Positions 6,588 through 10,045 of a stretch of DNA of 10,045 nucleotides are shown in pieces; the stretch's first letter is position 1; each line of letters starts with the position of its first letter. This DNA comes from Clostridia bacterium. Its GTDB lineage: Bacteria; Bacillota; Clostridia; Oscillospirales; Ruminococcaceae. The notes below the pieces were generated by a model, which saw only the letters and a list, made by a program, of their open reading frames with translations, was not told where the DNA came from and ran no database searches. The DNA is taken from assembly GCA_021152595.1 (NCBI GenBank), contig JAGKVC010000134.1:1-10045 (forward strand). The letters run 5' to 3'. Both the position numbers and the translations under genes were made by a program.

Positions 6588-6983
6588 TTACTCCTTTTCC
6601 CGCAGTCTCATAATGCCTGTGATGAGCGAAATAACTGCAATGATAACGCTTAATAGGATTACCGTCGGCTTCATAACAGCATGACAGCGCATATTCGTCA
6701 TCATACACATATGAATGATCGTGTTCGGAAGCAGCGCAGTTAATGCCGCTGCAGCAGCAGTCAGAAGACTGAGCGCAAACGCGCCTTTTCGGTTTTGCAG
6801 AAGGAATACACCGAGCAGCAGTAAAGCCATTCCGACCGCGCTGATGCAGACGGTATTCTCTGCTGTGTGGCAATGCATCCAGCTGCCGTCCTCCTTCGGA
6901 CCGCAGGCATGAAACACGAGCTTGACACCGGCAGCAAGAATGATACTCAGCACGATTGCTGCGGCATTCAGTATTTTTCTCAT
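6588..6983 (-). CDS. DUF4418 family membrane protein
   Basis: A 131-residue integral membrane protein with four hydrophobic helices (about 4-24, 46-62, 68-86 and 107-124). Two short outward or interfacial loops carry conserved-looking Cys and His: H25, C27, H37, C38 and H39 (HACGPKEDGSWMHCH), and H91, C93, C100 and H101 (HMCMMTNMRCH). Both spacing and hydrophobicity match DUF4418, whose function is not established as far as I know. The paired Cys/His loops suggest metal binding or disulfide chemistry, which would fit an iron-handling locus. AAGGAG precedes ATG 6983 by 7 bases. The gene begins 26 bases after the transglutaminase-like gene and ends 4 bases before the permease, so it is co-transcribed with both. 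Confidence 0.82.
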   Translation of the reverse strand: MRKILNAAAIVLSIILAAGVKLVFHACGPKEDGSWMHCHTAENTVCISAVGMALLLLGVFLLQNRKGAFALSLLTAAAAALTALLPNTIIHMCMMTNMRCHAVMKPTVILLSVIIAVISLITGIMRLREKE

Positions 6984-7009
6984 GATTGTTCTCCTTTCCG
7001 TGGATAGTT

Positions 7010-7917
7010 TCAGTCAATCGGATATCGTTCAGCCGCAAGCGGATACTGCGCATGAAATTCCGCAGTTTCAAAGGAACCATCCGGCGTGTGATTCGGAAAA
7101 TCGGAATCACCGCAAAGGAAGTATGTCTCCGAATCCAGCTGATCGTCCCATGTGACATCGGGTGAATAATATTTTCCGTCCAGACAGCGATATTCCATGC
7201 GTGCGCTTCCGGATGACCGTCCGGCGAAACCGCAGTACCGGTGATGATCCGGCAGTTTACACCGCATTCCCGCAGCAGACGGTAAACGGTCACGGCATAG
7301 CCCTGACAGAGCGCATGTCCGTTGATAAGCGTTCCGTATGCTGTCGATTTCAGATGATAATGTGGATTCTTCTGATGAATGCGGTCATATTCCGTATTTG
7401 CCCGCACATAGTCATACACCGTCCGGATCTTGTCATAGTCAGAGGTTTTGCCGGAAAAATTCCATTTTTCCATCAGCGCAGCGATCTTCTCATTGACCTT
7501 TTTCTCCTGTTTCCTGTCTGAATAAAGAGCAGGCAGGATGCGGATTGTATAGTAATAGACATCCTGTTCCTTCCGGTAGCTGTACTGCATTTCGTAGCCG
7601 CCGTACTGATACAGAATATAATCTCCTTCATCCGGACGATCTGTTTCCGCAGATGCATATTGCATCAGTTCACGAACGATTTCGCTGATTTCATCCATGT
7701 TATTCGAATGCGAGCGATAGTTCACAATGATAGTATCATCACGACGGCGCAACCCCTGCCTGATTGCTTCAATCACTGCATCCGCATTGGAAAAATGCAG
7801 ATACAGATCATCGCGCATCTCGTAATGATACCGCGTCCGGTGCGAAACTTTCTCTGCTGAAAACGCTGCCGCAGTCAGAAGAAGCAAGCCTGTCAGGATA
7901 AAGAGAAAGCGGCGCAT
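7010..7917 (-). pseudogene. Exported transglutaminase-like protein, frameshifted between catalytic His and Asp
   Basis: Residues 1-22 form a signal peptide (MRRFLFILTGLLLLTAAAFSA). The transglutaminase-like (papain-fold) core has YDKIRTVYDYVRANTEYD (161-178), the nucleophile Cys 204 in GHALCQGYAVTVYRLL, and His 239 in EAHAWNI. The expected continuation, LDGKYYSPDVTWDD with the third catalytic residue Asp, is in a different frame beginning around 7183. The two parts join if one base is restored in 7184-7191, giving a ~301-residue protein ending in AAERYPID at 7010. Without this, translation runs in the wrong frame through the next two genes' region to 6580. The family includes proteases and peptide-modifying enzymes of the cell surface; the substrate is unknown. 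Its ATG shares one base with the stop of the iron-sulfur gene (TGATG), with GAGGAG upstream, so translation is coupled. The shift may be a real mutation or a sequence error. Confidence 0.8.
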
Positions 7918-8654
7918 CAGGGCTTCTCCTCTTTGCGGACATGAAATGCTTTTTGGCGCTTCCAGACTGCCGCAGCATTGGAATTGACCAGCAGCCTTTC
8001 TATATCAATTCCCGCAGGGCAGATATTTCGGCAGGCCAGTGATTTTCCGCAGCCTTCATAGAAATGTATACGGTACGCGCGGAAGAATTCTTTTTTCTGC
8101 GATTCCGGCAGCACAGAAAGCAGCCGAGAAGACGACATTGCGGCTGACATTCCGAAAAAGCTGCTCTCTGCGCAGAAATTCGGACAAATTTCCAAGCAAC
8201 AGCCGCATTGCAGACAGCGTGATGCATCATAGGTCAATTCGCCCACGGTTTCATCTGCTTTCGTTGCTTCTGCTAACCATGCACGCATCATCTTCAGGTT
8301 TTCCATCATCACAGTGCGGTCCACAATTAAGTCGGCAATCACTGGAAATTTACGGAGCGGCTCCAGTCGAACCACGCCGTTCTGTGCTGCTTCAGTTAAG
8401 ATTGTATCGCATGCAAGCCCGGGAATCCCGTTCACAAGCATCGCACAGGCTCCGCATTTTTTCTGCATACAGCTGCACATCCAGCGAATCTTTGCAACCG
8501 GCTCGCCGTCTATATCAGTACAGCCGTTTTCATTGATGTCATGCAGCGCAAAAGCAGCCGTCGTTTGTGCATCTTTATATTCATACAAGATTTTCTGCAA
8601 TCTCGGTGTATCGCCGGCATTTGCGCGGCGCAGAATTTGCAATTCGACCTTCAT
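7917..8654 (-). CDS. Succinate dehydrogenase/fumarate reductase iron-sulfur subunit
   Basis: A 245-residue electron-transfer subunit, the normal SdhB/FrdB length. The N-terminal ferredoxin-like domain has Cys 60, 62, 67, 70 and 82 (MCSCMQKKCGACAM and GLAC) for the [2Fe-2S] cluster, in the spacing common in Clostridia. The C-terminal domain has CLQCGCCLEICP (147-158) and Cys 202, 208 and 212 (ACRNICPAGID) for the [4Fe-4S] and [3Fe-4S]/[4Fe-4S] clusters. It would pass electrons to or from the flavoprotein encoded just upstream, at the inner face of the membrane or in a soluble pair. The ATG overlaps the flavoprotein stop (ATGA), and its own stop overlaps the transglutaminase-like start. No membrane-anchor subunit is visible, so whether it works with quinone, another carrier or an iron-reduction partner is open. 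Confidence 0.93.
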   Translation of the reverse strand: MKVELQILRRANAGDTPRLQKILYEYKDAQTTAAFALHDINENGCTDIDGEPVAKIRWMCSCMQKKCGACAMLVNGIPGLACDTILTEAAQNGVVRLEPLRKFPVIADLIVDRTVMMENLKMMRAWLAEATKADETVGELTYDASRCLQCGCCLEICPNFCAESSFFGMSAAMSSSRLLSVLPESQKKEFFRAYRIHFYEGCGKSLACRNICPAGIDIERLLVNSNAAAVWKRQKAFHVRKEEKP

Positions 8655-9751
8655 GCTTCTTCCTCCGGCAGATCACGGAAACGAATCTGCACGCCGCCGT
8701 TTTCACAGACGGCGACTGTTGTTTTGCGGAACGACGGATCAGTCTGCGGGAAATCTGAACGATAATGCGCGCCGCGGCTTTCCTTCCGTGCAGCCGCCGC
8801 TAGCAGCATTGCTTCCGCGAGGATAAACCGGTTTCGCATGCGAACAGGATATTCCCGTGAATTCCACAGTTGATGCAAACTTTGAAGCGCCTGACGCAGG
8901 GTTTCCGCATCGCGCACAATGCCGAGACCGCCGAGCAGAATGTGGCTGATATCCCGGATACATTTCGCGTCATCCTCAGCAGCATAGGGCTCATTGTCTG
9001 TTACAGGCTGGGGTGCGTTTTCGGCAGCAGAATCATCATTCGCGGCGGTATCAGCAGCGATTTTGCCGCCGTAGATCGCGCCTAGCATAGAATTTCCGCC
9101 GAGACGGTTTGCGCCGTGATACTGACAGCAGCACTCCCCTGCCGCCAGAAGTCCGCTCATACTTGTGCGATGCTGAATATCAACATCTATACCGCCCATG
9201 AAATAATGGATCCCCTCGTGCACAGGAATCGGCTCATTTCGTGGATCCTTACCGAGATAATGCAGCAGCTCTGCGCGCAGATCAGAAAGTCGGTGCTGCC
9301 AGGTCTCTGAAGAAAGCCCTGTGAGATCAAGGTATACCTGATTTTCACTGTCCTTTCGCTGCCGGACAAAAAACATTTCACGCGCAACAACATCACGCGG
9401 CATCAGATTACCTAGCTCCGGATAAAGCTCCTCCATGAAATACCATGGTTTTCCGCCGCGCAGAATATAAAGCCTTCCGCCTTCTCCGCGTGCGGCTTCT
9501 GTTACCAGACATCTTTTTCCGGAAATGCCGATTGTTGTCGGGTGATATTGCAGCATTTCCGGATTGCCGAGCTGTACCCCCTGCGCAAAAAGCGTCGCCG
9601 TCACATGTCCGCTGTTCTGACTAGTTCCTGTTGTCATACCAGGGAAAACGCCGTTCATGCCGCCGCTGCAAATGATAGTCAGTCCGGAATAATCAGTAAT
9701 CTCTCCGGTGTAAGAATCACGAATGCGCACGCCGAGACAGGTATCCCTGCA
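8651..9751 (-). pseudogene. Succinate dehydrogenase/fumarate reductase flavoprotein subunit, N-terminus missing
   Basis: Only the C-terminal ~366 residues are present. Numbered from the GTG at 9730, conserved features are QYHPTT (61-66), TEAARGEGG with Arg 81 (78-85), RDVVARE with Arg 112 (112-118), HYFMGGI with His 175 (175-181), AAGECCCQYHGANRLGGNS for FAD/active-site closure (196-214), then the helical C-terminal domain. These are the substrate-binding and catalytic residues of fumarate reductase/succinate dehydrogenase. Missing are the ~220 N-terminal residues with the GxGxxG FAD-binding Rossmann motif, so this fragment cannot bind FAD normally. The frame is closed by a stop at 9752-9754, just where FTR1 sequence takes over, and the GTG at 9730 has no good ribosome binding site. 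It overlaps the iron-sulfur gene by 4 bases. The loss is most simply a join or deletion near 9738-9756. Confidence 0.88.
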
Positions 9752-10045
9752 TCACAAAGATCATAATTGTGATAAGGATGAGAATGAGCTGCGGAATCAG
9801 CGTTTCAAGCACCGGATAAATGCCGAGTACATCAAGCGTATCATTAAACGGAATCAACGCCTGAAGCCAATCCGGAGAAGTCATATCAATGACATCGCCT
9901 TCAATCAGCTCCTTGATTCCGGAGCCGAGAAATGAAATTGACATCACAAACATCAGGATACTTGTGCCGAGGAAAAACGGACGAATCGGCAGCTTCACAG
10001 TCAGGAACCGAATCGCAAGGAACACAAATACCAGCACGACGCATC
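9717..10045 (-). CDS. FTR1 family iron permease, C-terminal part
   Basis: The reading frame is open at the right edge and gives ~108 residues. It holds KLPIRPFFLGTSILMF, SFLGSGIKEL, LDVLGIYPVLETLIPQ and a final hydrophobic helix ending in IMIFVMQ. FTR1/EfeU/FetM permeases have this C-terminal pattern (PxRPFF...TS, GxGIxxL, LGIYPxxETL). They move ferric or re-oxidised iron across the membrane using REXXE motifs in the missing N-terminal half. The last ~8 residues after FVMQ (GYLSRRAHS) come from flavoprotein-gene DNA read in another frame, so the true C-terminus is probably lost, though only by a few residues. It lies on the same strand, upstream of an operon carrying the permease type that usually accompanies FTR1. 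Confidence 0.8.
   Translation of the reverse strand, partial: CVVLVFVFLAIRFLTVKLPIRPFFLGTSILMFVMSISFLGSGIKELIEGDVIDMTSPDWLQALIPFNDTLDVLGIYPVLETLIPQLILILITIMIFVMQGYLSRRAHS

Noticed and set aside
7184..7191. Programmed ribosomal frameshift site
   Set aside because: There is no X XXY YYZ slippery sequence and no evident downstream structure; a simple indel explains the change of frame.

Overview
The window looks like a gut or rumen Firmicute of the Ruminococcus/Oscillospiraceae type. This is an inference from AGGAGG-type ribosome binding sites, roughly 50% GC, an exported protein whose N-terminal domain is typical of Ruminococcus cell-wall-degrading enzymes, fumarate reductase-like genes and an FTR1/Fls-type iron locus. 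No rRNA or tRNA gene and no CRISPR array was seen.

Layout. (1) 1-3214, plus strand: the tail of a surface-glycan operon, with a partial TIM-barrel sugar isomerase/epimerase, a family 2 glycosyltransferase and a large polytopic GT-C-like membrane protein. All three genes overlap. (2) 3215-3700, no gene: a 13-bp-stem hairpin, a 164-bp MITE-like element with perfect 19-bp terminal inverted repeats, a weak terminator, and a strong promoter whose -10 box lies in a perfect 13-bp palindrome. (3) 3720-4169, plus strand: a nucleoside/tRNA deaminase that loses its own 3' end near 4070. Joined to it tail to tail is the N-terminus of an exported, probably carbohydrate-active protein on the minus strand (start 4313, own promoter). 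(4) 4590-4628: a strong terminator. (5) 9751 down to 4683, minus strand: a tight operon of truncated fumarate reductase flavoprotein, iron-sulfur subunit, exported transglutaminase-like protein (frameshifted), DUF4418 membrane protein, FtsX-type permease and ABC ATPase. The end of an FTR1 iron permease precedes it at the window edge.

How the genes fit together. The permease resembles those found beside FTR1/P19 iron uptake genes (Campylobacter cj1658-cj1663 and E. coli FetMP-Fls type loci). The minus-strand cluster therefore reads best as an iron-acquisition locus that also carries a fumarate reductase-like electron-transfer pair and a transglutaminase-like protein. That combination is the most biologically interesting content.

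Caution. Three places look like joins between unrelated fragments: about 171-195, 4066-4085 and 9738-9756. One is an inverted tail-to-tail join, and one appears to fuse a Bacteroidales-like FtsW fragment to a Firmicute gene. There is also a single-base frameshift near 7184-7191. Together these suggest amplification or assembly chimeras, as in single-cell or metagenomic data, more than true fusion genes. Read-level checking should come before any biological interpretation of the fused reading frames.
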